Of a stretch of 64,000 nucleotides of DNA, positions 1-10,714 are shown one piece after another. Location of the stretch: positions 48,922 to 112,921 of the forward strand of contig JALMLS010000307.1 of assembly GCA_038496445.1 (NCBI GenBank), read 5' to 3'. The stretch comes from Trichosphaerium sp. ATCC 40318. Taxonomy: Eukaryota; Discosea; Flabellinia; Trichosidae. The notes under the pieces were generated by a model, which made no database searches, was not told the DNA's origin, and saw only the letters and a program-made list of their open reading frames with translations. The translations under genes were made by a program, and so were the position numbers. Every line of letters starts with the position of its first letter. The stretch's first letter is position 1.

Positions 1-25
1 AACTTGTATTAACTTGGTATGGTAG

Positions 26-1367
26 CTCCATGTATTTGGATCTGTAACAACTGGCCTGTATCTTCCTACAAGGTGACATTTTGACTTGTTCGGTTGTACT
101 TGTGATTAACTTATTTCTAGTGACGTTGACGTTACTATTTTATGCCCTGCGAGGACACCAGGTTGTTTATATATGATGTCAAGACGTATACAGGAGAGCG
201 GGCTTTCTAGTGTTGTAGAGGTTATCTCAGGTGCTAAAGTAAGCTCTACCTTCACTTCTCACTCGCTTTCTTACACTTTATTTCAAAAAAAAAGGTTCCA
301 ATCATAAAACTTAGAGACTCAAAGACTGGGTGCAAGGTTGACGTTAGTTTTAATATAATTAATGGCAGAGAAAATACAGAAATAATCAGAGGTTTAATGA
401 AGAAGTTTCGAGCTTTGGCACCCTTGACATACGTCTTAAAGCAATTTCTAGCGCAAAGAGGGTTGAATGAGCCTTTTAGCGGCGGTATGGGGTCATACTG
501 CGTTGTTTTGCTTTTGACCAGTTTTTTACAAGTACGCGCTACTGGAAAGCCTCTATAGCCCTCTTGCATAACGTATATTGTAGAAAAAACGTCGTGAACT
601 TGGCAAGGATGAAAAGAATTTAGGCTATCTACTCACAGAGTTTTTTCGGCTTTACGGTCGTTCTTTCAATTATTTCACTACAGGTGTTAACGTAGAGAAC
701 GAAGGAGAGTATTTTAGAAAGGTACCAAAGCCAGCGTAAAAATGTTGATTTTGTAGATTAACTTTTTTCTCTCCTCCAGATCGATAAAAACATGACTAGA
801 CCAAAGCAACCTTATATGCTGTGCCTCCAAGATCCTCATGACCCTTGTACGGATTAATAGTACATTCTTGATGGAACTTACTGTCTACGCGTAGCCAATG
901 ATGTAGCGAGACCGTCTTTCAAAATTCGAGAACTTAGAAGAGTCTTTGATTATGCATACACGTAAGCAACTACCTGTTTAAACAGTAATTCTCCGGAGGG
1001 TTTAACGAACAATTTTTTTTAAAGGAGGTTGACAGTGCCTGTTGATTCACGATATGAAACAACGTCTACACTGCTCAGAAGGATTCTGAGGGTGGATTTA
1101 TATGAAATGAAACATCGGTCGTGCGTATTTTTGAATCTTCACCGCAATTGTCGCCAAAGCTCGATTCTAATGCGTTATAATACTAGAGAGATTGAGGAAA
1201 TGTATAAACAAGCAACAACAGCAACACCTCAACCGAAATCGAAGCCAAAACAGAAGAAGTCGAAGAGGAAAAAGAGCAAGAAGAAAAAACATAAACTAGC
1301 AAAGAAACTGAAGCGTCAGCGTGAATTAGAATATGCTCAAGAGACAAACGTAGTAGACCTCACTTAA
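26..1367 (+). CDS. TRF4: TRF4/Cid14-type non-canonical poly(A) polymerase, 3' part
   Basis: The 5' end lies outside the window. I join exons 26-72, 121-238, 296-531, 584-721, 780-846, 895-961 and 1025-1367, all in frame with GT-AG introns of about 50-60 bases. The first exon carries the nucleotidyltransferase signature VFGSVTTGLYLPTSDVDV, with the GS motif and the DxD metal-binding aspartates. After it come KVDVSFN, the LKQFLAQRGLNEPFSGG segment, NLGYLLTEFFRLYGRSFNYF and the PAP-associated motif LCLQDPHDPSNDVA. This order matches yeast Trf4/5, fission yeast Cid14 and human PAPD5/7. Such enzymes add short oligo(A) tails to nuclear RNAs for exosome decay in the TRAMP complex. The C-terminus is a lysine-rich tail (about residues 70-100 of the last exon), a likely nuclear localisation signal. 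The family assignment is certain; the exact orthologue is not. Confidence 0.92.
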
Positions 1368-3470
1368 CTGTGTGTCACTTATTACTTTTTTGGCTTATTC
1401 TTCTACCCCTAACTTAAACAAACTTTTCTTTTGTTTATTTGTAACACTCCTTCTTGTAGATTTAAAAATTTCGTACCCCCTACACACAAACTGATAACCA
1501 CCTTTTCTCTATCACTAGCTTTTTTTTTTTTCTTTTTCTTTTCAGCTTTCCTTTTTTTTTCTTGGTTTTTTTTTTTTTTCGTTTTTTGATTAGAAGTTCT
1601 TTACTGCTAATGTCTGACTTGTAGTATATAGTTGGGAACACCATTATATTATACTAATACTCTTTTTTATTGAGAGTTTCTGATAGCTTGTTTTGGAGAA
1701 GTCCTTTGGGTGTTGGGTCTATCGCAGGAACATCTGCTTTGGACAAAAAACAAACCCAGCAAAAAAAAAATTATTGCGAGTATCCACCTCAAAAGTGGTC
1801 TTTCGCGCCTTGGTATTATTGACCTGTTGCATATCGTACCATTTGTACAGGTCAATAACATCAAGATCGCTTAGAGATAATGCACATGCTTTGAACGTTA
1901 CTGTGTGGAGTGGACTTAACAAACGACAGCAAACGACAAAAATATCTACATCACAAACCTATCAGATTTGTTGGAGCTCAGAAACAATAAGTTGCCACCC
2001 ACTAAACTACTGAAAGTTGAAAGAAGGTAATAAACAGCAACTCTTACATATCTTAACCATAGGTTTCAAAGCAGGGCGCATGTGAACAAAGGCGTGAGAG
2101 CAATAAGAAAGCATATATAAACAATAGTAAAAGTTAGAAATACTTCTTACTTATTCATACACGTGACTTTTTGATCCGTTTATAGCAGGTGTGTCTATTG
2201 AGCAATTGTTTGTTCTATAGTACAACTTGTTGAATATATTTCCTTACGATGTGCTCTAACATTTTATTGGTTACATCTCATATATCTTTTTGTCCTCTAT
2301 CTTCACATTTTTATAAGTTGTCCGTTCTCATCCCAATCTTTGAATTACAGAGTTAATCAACAGTATCTTATACTAACAAGTATCATTAAATATTTCATAT
2401 GTGCCTTAAGTGTACATCCTAACTACATCCTACTCCCTTGCCGCACATAGAAGACTCGACAGTATTTGAACCTTGGAATTAGCCTACTTAACGTTGTTTA
2501 AAGGAATAGAATACCAAATCTTTCACCAAAAGTAAAAACCTGACGGTTTTTTACATTTCTGTCGGTCACTTTTAACTCTTTAGCTGATGTAAAAATAGCC
2601 CGAGTTTGAAGTACAACCATTTTATCACAATTTTGTAATTTGATGATCGTTCAGTTGCTGAGACGCTGTAGCGGTACCACAATCCACATCTATTAGGAAT
2701 GGATAAAGTATGAGGCTTTCAATATCAAAGTGACACAGATAAAGCTCCATCGCTTGACACTTTTTTTCAAATACAATTGTTAAAATGAACGTAGTAGCTT
2801 GGAACATGGTTAAAGCCTACTTTGTGCTCTCAGATCTTTATAAGAAAAAAACAAGTATCACATGGTTTTTCAGTCAAAAACCGGCGAAAAAAAAATGTAT
2901 CCGATGCTCGCAATTCAAAAATACGAGCGTAAGTTGGGTTTCAAATACGGTTTCTTCAAAATCTAAACGTACCGCTTAGGGAACAATCTCTCAAAACCTT
3001 GCAAAGCTCTACAACATTCAACCAAGCCCAACAATACGTAGAAAAATAGCGCTAAAGCCAAATAACCTTTGAAAAAAAAGTGAGTTTACAAAACGTGATG
3101 TCAACGTACAAACGTGTAGTGATAATTTTATATAGTCTTGGCCTTGTTTCCACTTGATGTATGCTGTCGGTTAGCGTCAGTGCCTTAAGGGTAAAGAACT
3201 CTTTGGATTGTACATAACACAATGAAGGCTTGTACAGGTTAGGAAATCGCTACCAGGGTGGTCACTTGTATCTATGTAGCAATCTACACAAGCTCAAGAA
3301 AGCTCATCGGACATATTCTAAATACGTTAATGGTATTGGCAAGAGAAGAGTCTTTCCTCGTAATATATTTGTGAACTCGATCTGTAGTAGCAAAAAATAA
3401 ACGAAAAAAGGGGAATAAATGTTTATTGGTTCTACATTTACAAGTAGCGTAAACAAGGGTAGGTAGGCAC
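1368..3470. other. Gene-poor interval
   Basis: About 2.1 kb with no gene I can support. It starts with the 3' flank of the poly(A) polymerase and includes a T-rich low-complexity block near 1510-1580. The open frames here (1693-2013 plus; 1719-1922 and 2625-2807 minus) have no recognisable domain and do not join to plausible exons. The last few hundred bases are the 3' flank of the convergent actin gene. Confidence 0.5.
1510..1582. repeat. T-rich low-complexity tract
   Basis: Runs of 8-15 T interrupted by single C or G. Similar shorter T runs precede many 3' splice sites in this window, but here no exon follows, so it is simple low-complexity DNA downstream of the poly(A) polymerase gene. 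Confidence 0.7.
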
Positions 3471-4929
<1,459 letters not shown>

Positions 4930-5512
4930 GATTGTTGCTATTTTGTGTTGTTACTGAGGTTTGATCCTTGTAATAATGAAGTGTAAACGTAACACAGTGA
5001 GCGGAATTTTTCAATTTTCTGAAAAATACTCTGCTCTCATTGATTTTCAGCGTACAGTGTGAATGATTGCGAGACGCCAAAAAGGACTCGCTGTATGAAA
5101 ACCTATGGATCAGGCTTTTACGTTATTTATATGACAACTGTAAAAGGTTAAAGGAGAAGCGAGAAAAAAGAAAACCTTCAATAGCCACAACACATCTAAA
5201 CAACCCACTGCTGTAAGAAAATAAACAATAAACTATCTCTTTTGTTAAGCTTTGCTACATAGTTCAATATCTTGTAGGTACAATATCACGTATTGTAGGT
5301 ACTTCAGATGACACTTTACTACCTATCTCTAGGACCACGGATTATATAGCTTGTAATTCTGAAACGGTAGGTCTGCTAGAAAAATGGAAAACAATTTCAT
5401 TCAACTAAACTATTTATGTTTTTCCCATTGCTGATACACCAGTCTAATGTTTGCATCTCCAAGACACTTAACACCTTCTTCGTAACTTGTGTACCTGTAA
5501 CATCAATAAATT
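4930..5512. other. Intergenic: actin promoter side and flank of LRR remnant
   Basis: No coding exon recognised. It holds the actin upstream region with the TATA-like site. Near 5270-5310 a direct repeat of about ten bases (TTGTAGGTAC, twice, about 20 bases apart) flanks a CACGTA half-palindrome; its meaning is unknown. Confidence 0.5.
5122..5132 (-). promoter_or_regulatory. Possible TATA box of actin
   Basis: On the minus strand the sequence reads CATATAAATAA, containing a TATAAATA match, about 195 bases upstream of the actin ATG. It is placed suitably for a core promoter with a roughly 150-base leader. No transcription start is visible, so this is inference from a short match. Confidence 0.3.
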
Positions 5513-5600
5513 TCACGCCACAAGTGCTTTAATACCATCATCAGTGATATTATGACAAAAGTTGAGATAAATCTTTGAGACGCCATCAAGCTCGCAGCCA
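5513..5600 (-). pseudogene. Leucine-rich-repeat remnant
   Basis: Read on the minus strand, this stretch encodes about one LRR unit (VSKIYLNFCHNITDDG, then IKALVA) followed by a stop. It lies just downstream of, and out of frame with, the F-box/LRR gene that ends at 5644. The unit has the same cysteine-containing LRR consensus (NITDxGIKAL) as that gene. No upstream part of its own is visible. The simplest reading is a decayed C-terminal repeat left by duplication or frameshift. An alternative last exon is possible, but I found no in-frame splice that joins it. Confidence 0.5.
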
Positions 5601-5643
5601 AATCAAAAATCAGATGGTCAATGTTTGCTTGTTCAGTAAGTCG

Positions 5644-6831
5644 TTAATCAAATGGGTTTTTGAGACTGAGACGAGAAATTCGATTCACAGTTATACCCAA
5701 GGCTTCAGCGCACTCTGTTGTAATACCACATGTGCTTGAGAAGCTAAAGTTTTTCAGAGATGTCAAGTGTTTCATGCTTTCATCTGTTATCTTAGCCACA
5801 CAATAAAGGAGAATGAGGTATTCTAAGTTAATCAAATGCTCCAATCCTGATTTTGTAATTTTATTAAAACCTTTGATGAAGAGTTGTTTGAGGTTAACCA
5901 ATTTTTTGATTCCTTTATCAGTTATATTTTTGCATCGTACAAGAACAAGACTTTCGAGATTTACCAAACACTTCAATTGACCATCTTGTATATTCTTCAT
6001 ATAACCCTCCTTTATAGTGAGATATTTGAGGTTTACCAAGTTATGTAGGAATGAGTAATTGATACCATCACATCTTCTAATATCAAGACGATCAAGATTG
6101 ACCAATCCTTTTAATCCATTGTCTGTTATTTTCTCACAATTAACAAGACGTAACTGTTTAAGGTTTACCAAGGCTTGCAATCCTTTATCTGTTATTTGAA
6201 TACAACCACCAGGACGTAGCTGTGTGACATTGGTCAATGATATGAGCCCTTCATCTGTAAGCGAACTTCCTTTGTAAATGTTAACTATATGCACTTTGGT
6301 AAGGTATTTGATCCACGACTCACGTGGATTACTTAATACTATTTTTTTGACGTTTTTAAGTGCTTTGATGCCTTCATCACTTATATTCTCGCATTTGGCA
6401 ATGTTAATTGTGTGTATCTCACTGAGTGCCTTTAATGAAACATCAGTGATGTTTGTACATGCTAAGTTGATTGCATGAATGCTGTGTTGTCCATGTTGTA
6501 ATAAAGAAAGGATATCTGAGTCGTTAACATTTGAAAGATGTAGGCCAACCGTGTGAACACCGCAAAGACAAGCCAAGTCACTTGATGTAAATTCGAGACG
6601 CATACATGTTATTCTAGTGTTTTTAAGCAACGGACTGCCTTTTAACACGTGACAATCCGAAGATTCTTTCAATTTGATCTCATTAAACCCAATATTTTGG
6701 CGGATAATGTCATTAAACAAGTGAGACACTGTAGAAGCCATAATACGATTGTGTCTGTTTAAATAAAATAGAATACACGTTAATATCTCTGGTGGAAGCT
6801 GTTCAAGTAGAATAACTTGGTTTATTGCCAT
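5644..6831 (-). CDS. F-box/leucine-rich-repeat protein, minus-strand copy
   Basis: Intronless frame of 395 residues from the Met before AINQVILLEQLPPEILTCIL. The frame stays open upstream to 6942, but that part has no domain features and overlaps the divergent neighbour. Residues 10-50 form an F-box (LPPEIL...YLNRHNRIMASTVSHLFNDII). From about residue 90 to the end run about twelve LRRs of the cysteine-containing type, with repeated units such as ITDKGLQALVNLKQLRLVNC. In known families this arrangement recruits substrates to SCF ubiquitin ligases; Grr1, FBXL and AMN1 are relatives. No SCF partner is encoded nearby. It shares sequence and layout with the plus-strand gene starting at 7099, so the two are recent paralogues. 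The substrate is unknown. Confidence 0.8.
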   Translation of the reverse strand: MAINQVILLEQLPPEILTCILFYLNRHNRIMASTVSHLFNDIIRQNIGFNEIKLKESSDCHVLKGSPLLKNTRITCMRLEFTSSDLACLCGVHTVGLHLSNVNDSDILSLLQHGQHSIHAINLACTNITDVSLKALSEIHTINIAKCENISDEGIKALKNVKKIVLSNPRESWIKYLTKVHIVNIYKGSSLTDEGLISLTNVTQLRPGGCIQITDKGLQALVNLKQLRLVNCEKITDNGLKGLVNLDRLDIRRCDGINYSFLHNLVNLKYLTIKEGYMKNIQDGQLKCLVNLESLVLVRCKNITDKGIKKLVNLKQLFIKGFNKITKSGLEHLINLEYLILLYCVAKITDESMKHLTSLKNFSFSSTCGITTECAEALGITVNRISRLSLKNPFD

Positions 6832-7098
6832 TGTGTTTGGATACAGAGATTTACGACAACTACTATTGGTAAGCACGTGATGTTTTGGACCAAACTCTAT
6901 TCTATTACTCACGTTAGATTTGCTAGCTCCATTATTGTACATTCAAGCTCTCTCTACTCTTTTATTGTTGAACTATTTAGAATCAGGCTCCTGATGCCTC
7001 TTCAAGTGTACGAGGTTAAGTTAAAATCAGTATTGGCTGGTGGTCTGTTTAAGTCAGTCAACGCTTATTGTAGTTTCAATTCAACACTTGCTAAACAA
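6832..7098. promoter_or_regulatory. Shared divergent promoter of the F-box/LRR pair
   Basis: The two paralogous start codons face away from each other across 267 bases. The interval is open in both directions, which lengthens both frames artificially. A CACGTG palindrome lies at 6874-6879. Upstream Met codons at 6817 or 6994 (plus) and 6942 (minus) remain possible starts, which would shorten this interval. Confidence 0.45.
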
Positions 7099-7923
7099 AT
7101 GTCTACATTGTACAATGCTAAACAAAGCTTGCTTCAAGCAAAAACCCCAAAAACAGTAGAAGAGTTGCCACCGGAGATGTTAACACATATTCTAAGTTAT
7201 CTAGAAAGAAAACAACGTATTATATCATCTGCAGTTTCTCACGTGTTTAATAACATCATTCGCTGTAATATTGGCTTTCATACAATTAATTTAGACAATT
7301 CATCAGATACTGCTGCCCTCAAAGGCAGTCCGCTTCTGAAAAACACACACATCAAATATCGTGGTTTGGTTCTTACGCCTACCGATTTGTGCTGCCTTTC
7401 TGGTGTTAAATCAATAGATGTGGGAACAACCACTATTACAGACGAAGGTGTCCTTGCCTTACTACAAGGAGGAGATCACACCATTCATACCATTGATTTG
7501 TCACTGACAAAGATAACAGATGCTTCATTGATAGCTCTCAGGGGTGTGCACACAATTAATCTTACTTTTTGCAGTATTAGCATTGAAGGAATAAAGGCAC
7601 TCAAAGATGTACATGATATTACAATCGCTAATCCAACAGACTCATGGCTCAAACATCTTGGAAATGTACACACTGTTCGTATTGGTGGTGGTATATCATT
7701 GACAGATTATGGACTCAAATCATTGATAAATGTTAAGAGCTTACATTTATCTTGGTGTTCAAAAATAACAGACTCAGGTTTTAAGAATATGAGTAATCTT
7801 CAACATTTAGAACTTTCTTTGTGCGATTTACTCACAAATGGTTGTTTGAAACACTTGACTTCTCTCAAAACTATAACAAACTGTAAAACAGTCATAAAAT
7901 ATGTTGCTGATGATTGGGTATAA
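7099..7923 (+). CDS. F-box/leucine-rich-repeat protein, plus-strand copy
   Basis: Intronless, 274 residues from the Met of MSTLYNAKQSLLQ, chosen because the F-box (VEELPPEMLTHILSYLERKQ) begins about 20 residues later, as in the minus-strand paralogue. A longer frame opens at 6817. The LRR region has about six units (for example ITDASLIALRGVHTINL) against about twelve in its sister, so this copy is shorter at the C-terminus and ends soon after a unit reading LTNGCLKHLTSLKTI. The F-box regions are clearly similar (SAVSHVFNNIIRCNIGF against STVSHLFNDIIRQNIGF). The likely role is an SCF substrate receptor; no substrate is known. The missing repeats could be natural variation between copies or a truncation by the stop at 7921-7923. 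Confidence 0.75.
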   Translation: MSTLYNAKQSLLQAKTPKTVEELPPEMLTHILSYLERKQRIISSAVSHVFNNIIRCNIGFHTINLDNSSDTAALKGSPLLKNTHIKYRGLVLTPTDLCCLSGVKSIDVGTTTITDEGVLALLQGGDHTIHTIDLSLTKITDASLIALRGVHTINLTFCSISIEGIKALKDVHDITIANPTDSWLKHLGNVHTVRIGGGISLTDYGLKSLINVKSLHLSWCSKITDSGFKNMSNLQHLELSLCDLLTNGCLKHLTSLKTITNCKTVIKYVADDWV

Positions 7924-8725
7924 CTTGGCTCCTATACAACACCTCTTAGATGAAGTCATAAAACAGAAATGACGATATATCTTGATGTCATACTTTTTTA
8001 GTTGTAGTAGCACATCTTCTGGAGCAAACTTATTGCATCAAGCGTTTTAAGATGGCTTATGCTACCATTCTTACTTTCAGGAAATAAATTATCTGTTAGT
8101 AGAAAAGCAGTGTGAAACGTTTTTGTGCCAGTGTTCATGAACCTATCAAAGTGCATACCAAATTTTTTTCCTGATTAGATTGGTCATTTGTTAGTGTCTC
8201 AGCACACTCTTGACACTGATCTGTGTTACAGACGCCTGCGGGAACGATTGAACAAATCACCATGTTGGTTATACTGTCAACTAGCGTTAGTCATGGGACA
8301 AGTAGAGTAACATGGCTTCAAGTACTTGAAGTATGGTTTTGCTGTTTCTTTTTGACGTCAAGCCACTTTTAAGCTAAAAAGAATTCCTGCCCGACAAAGA
8401 ACTAAAGTCAGTGTAGAAATAAACACAAAGGCTGATTATCTAGTACTTATTGTCATGATGTCATTTCTTGGTGGCATTGTCCTACTAACTGTTCTCTTTG
8501 CGTGTTATATCTTTGTACATAAACAATACAAGCAAGATTACACAAAACCCTACCCATATAGCTACTGTTGGACCTGCAATACAGCGTAGCAAATGTATTA
8601 ATAAAATGAGTATGATTGCTTAATTGTATTATGATCTGTGGCTACTTAAGCAAACTCATCAACAAGCCAACAGCCACATGTTGAGTAGTTTACAAATATG
8701 TAAACCCCAGGTAACAACCAACAGG
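7924..8725. other. Intergenic, no gene seen
   Basis: About 0.8 kb, A+T-rich. No LRR continuation of the upstream gene, no splice-joined exons and no RNA gene recognised. Confidence 0.45.
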
Positions 8726-8938
8726 CTAAGAAGACTTTTTCACCTTATATAACGCCAAAATCCGCTCTGAGTGTTTTTGTGTACCACTACTGTTTTTTCG
8801 GCCAAGTACCATTTTATTCCGGTGCACGTGTACTCCAACGAGTGCAGAACCTTTGTCTGTCACGTGATAAATCTTAAATCTACCGTGTCCTTTGTAGTTT
8901 TCTTCACCAAGCACTTTGAACTCAAGCTGAGGTTTCAA
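8726..8938 (-). CDS. Short coding-like frame, unrecognised
   Basis: A 70-residue frame rich in K, H and G (YKGHGRFKIYHVTDKGSALV...), ending at a stop 59 bases before the end of the UBE2J1-like gene on the same strand. The frame has no ATG at its beginning (first codon TTG), so if real it is probably an exon whose 5' partner I did not find, or a fragment. Its composition looks protein-like, with alternating hydrophobic and charged residues. I recognise no family. Confidence 0.25.
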   Translation of the reverse strand: MKPQLEFKVLGEENYKGHGRFKIYHVTDKGSALVGVHVHRNKMVLGRKNSSGTQKHSERILALYKVKKSS

Positions 8939-8996
8939 TTAGACACTTGATTATAATACATGTGGCGTTTGTTTTATTTAAAGGGGAGGAGGGTTG

Positions 8997-10540
8997 CTAT
9001 TTAAAGTACATATCAAAGTAGTCATCCAAGAATTCAAGTTTTCCCATCTTATAAAGTACAGCAAGTGTAAGCAGCAAAACAACAATACCTATGAACGTAT
9101 CAATGCAAGCAGTCGACTGCCTTTTCGAAGTAGTAGCCCCAGTAGTAGGAGGTGCAATAACCTGACCAGGTTCAAGAGCTACAGTTTGACTTGCATTAAG
9201 AGGTGCATCAAACGACGGCTGTGGGACCTATACACTAGTTAATGACCTTTCTAAAAATAGCATAACATTTGGGGTTTTTTTTGTGAAAAAGTCTGTACCG
9301 GTTCACTATCACGTGCTCTACGAGAAGCACGTGGAATTATTGGTGTTTCAACATTAGGATCGAGATCAGCTGATCTAAGTAGAGATCCTGTAGAAGTACG
9401 TAATACAGGACGTTGTGGAGTTGTTTGCCTAAACCTCAGTAAAAAAAAACTTCGTGTTAATATGAGGTACGAACGGAGTAATGGGTGTGGTTGTCGCTGT
9501 TTGTGTTTTTTCTTCTTCTTTTTTATTATCCGAATCGGCACCATTTGTTTTTTCTTCTTTGTTATCTTCTTGCTTATCACCATCATCGCCTTTCTTTATT
9601 TTTTTCTCCTTGACAAGCTGTTCTTTTGTTGTAACACGCATCTCCTTTGTGATATCTTTTAGTTCGTCGGATTCAAGCACTTTAGAAGCTTCATTTGGGT
9701 CCTCTGGTGGTAGTGCCTATAACACGTGATTAAGTTAAAGTATAAGTAAGCCATTAACTTACGATCAGATTTGCAGAACCGCAGGCAGTGCATTTCCATG
9801 ATAGAGACTTTCTCGCAGCTTCTTTACGGTTAGCTTCGCTCCAGTTGAGTGCGCCTATTGCTCCATCTCCTGGAGTTGGCATGAACGACATCAGAGCCAA
9901 AATTACTGTGCGCACTAGACGAAAAACATGAGACGAAAACCAAGGCAACAGCCAAAGTACAAAAATGAGTGTCCAAAAAATAATCACAAAGAAAAATAAA
10001 AAAAAATTGTGAGGAATGATGATGCCTTACCGCTCCATGAAGGACGCCACGTTTCCTTATGATGTGAAGAAATTGTTAGACATATCTTTTGTCCACACTT
10101 AAATCTTCCATTCGGCTTGAAGAAGACGAGTAAGTCATGATTCTTGTGCAACGGAATTCGAAAAAAAAAAGTCTTTTTTTTTTTTTATGAAAGCTCGGAA
10201 TTATTGTGGCATACCGTTAGGAATACTATGTCAGGTGGTTCTAGTGGGTATTCAGGCGGTAGAATGATTCTACCGTGGTAAACGCCACCTTCGTATGGTG
10301 TGTCCCTAGGACCGCGTAGAGTGAAATGCCATTCGAATATATTGTCCTTTGAGGGTGTTAGAGCCGTGTTTACAAATAGTGACGTGTAATTTGAAACAAA
10401 CACATAAATACGCTCTATATTACCTCTAATGGCTCTGCACAGTACAATGTGCTACTCTCTTTTTGCATTTCTTTAATCTCGCGCATAATTCTGCGTACAG
10501 CAGCGCTATTCATATTAAGCTTTGAATTAGAGCTACGCAT
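8997..10540 (-). CDS. UBE2J1: Tail-anchored ubiquitin-conjugating enzyme E2, UBE2J1/Ubc6e type
   Basis: Seven exons on the minus strand: 10540-10424, 10346-10215, 10115-10031, 9914-9763, 9716-9475, 9428-9299 and 9227-8997; 1089 bases, 362 residues. The UBC fold occupies about residues 10-155: NIFEWHFTLRGPRDTPYEGG, ILPPEYPLEPPDIVFLTPNG, the active-site region KCGQKICLTISSHHKETWRP (Cys in KICL), then FMPTPGDGAIGALNW. A K/E-rich acidic linker follows, and a hydrophobic anchor (GIVVLLLTLAVLY) lies just before the C-terminus. This is the UBE2J1 layout; the family serves ER-associated degradation at the cytosolic face of the ER. The fifth intron appears to use the donor GTTCGT, since only that choice keeps the frame. 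Confidence 0.93.
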
Positions 10541-10714
10541 GATGTAAGCGAAGCGTCTCACAGACTAAGAATACAGAAATTTGAAGTTTAAGTGAATGAT
10601 TGGCTTAAACGCCTTCTGTCTTTGTTTGTTTGTTTGTTTTTTTTTTTTTGAACAAAAAAAATGTCTATAATTACATTATGCCAAGCTACGTCTTTTCTTT
10701 TCCTTTTTGTTATT

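Noticed and set aside
1693-2013. 106-residue plus-strand frame, and on the minus strand a short DLYKWYD segment resembling the DWY repeat
   Set aside because: The plus frame has no features. The minus segment matches only a few residues of the repeat-nuclease family and lacks the GG and YPxxxW parts, so chance is more likely than a remnant.
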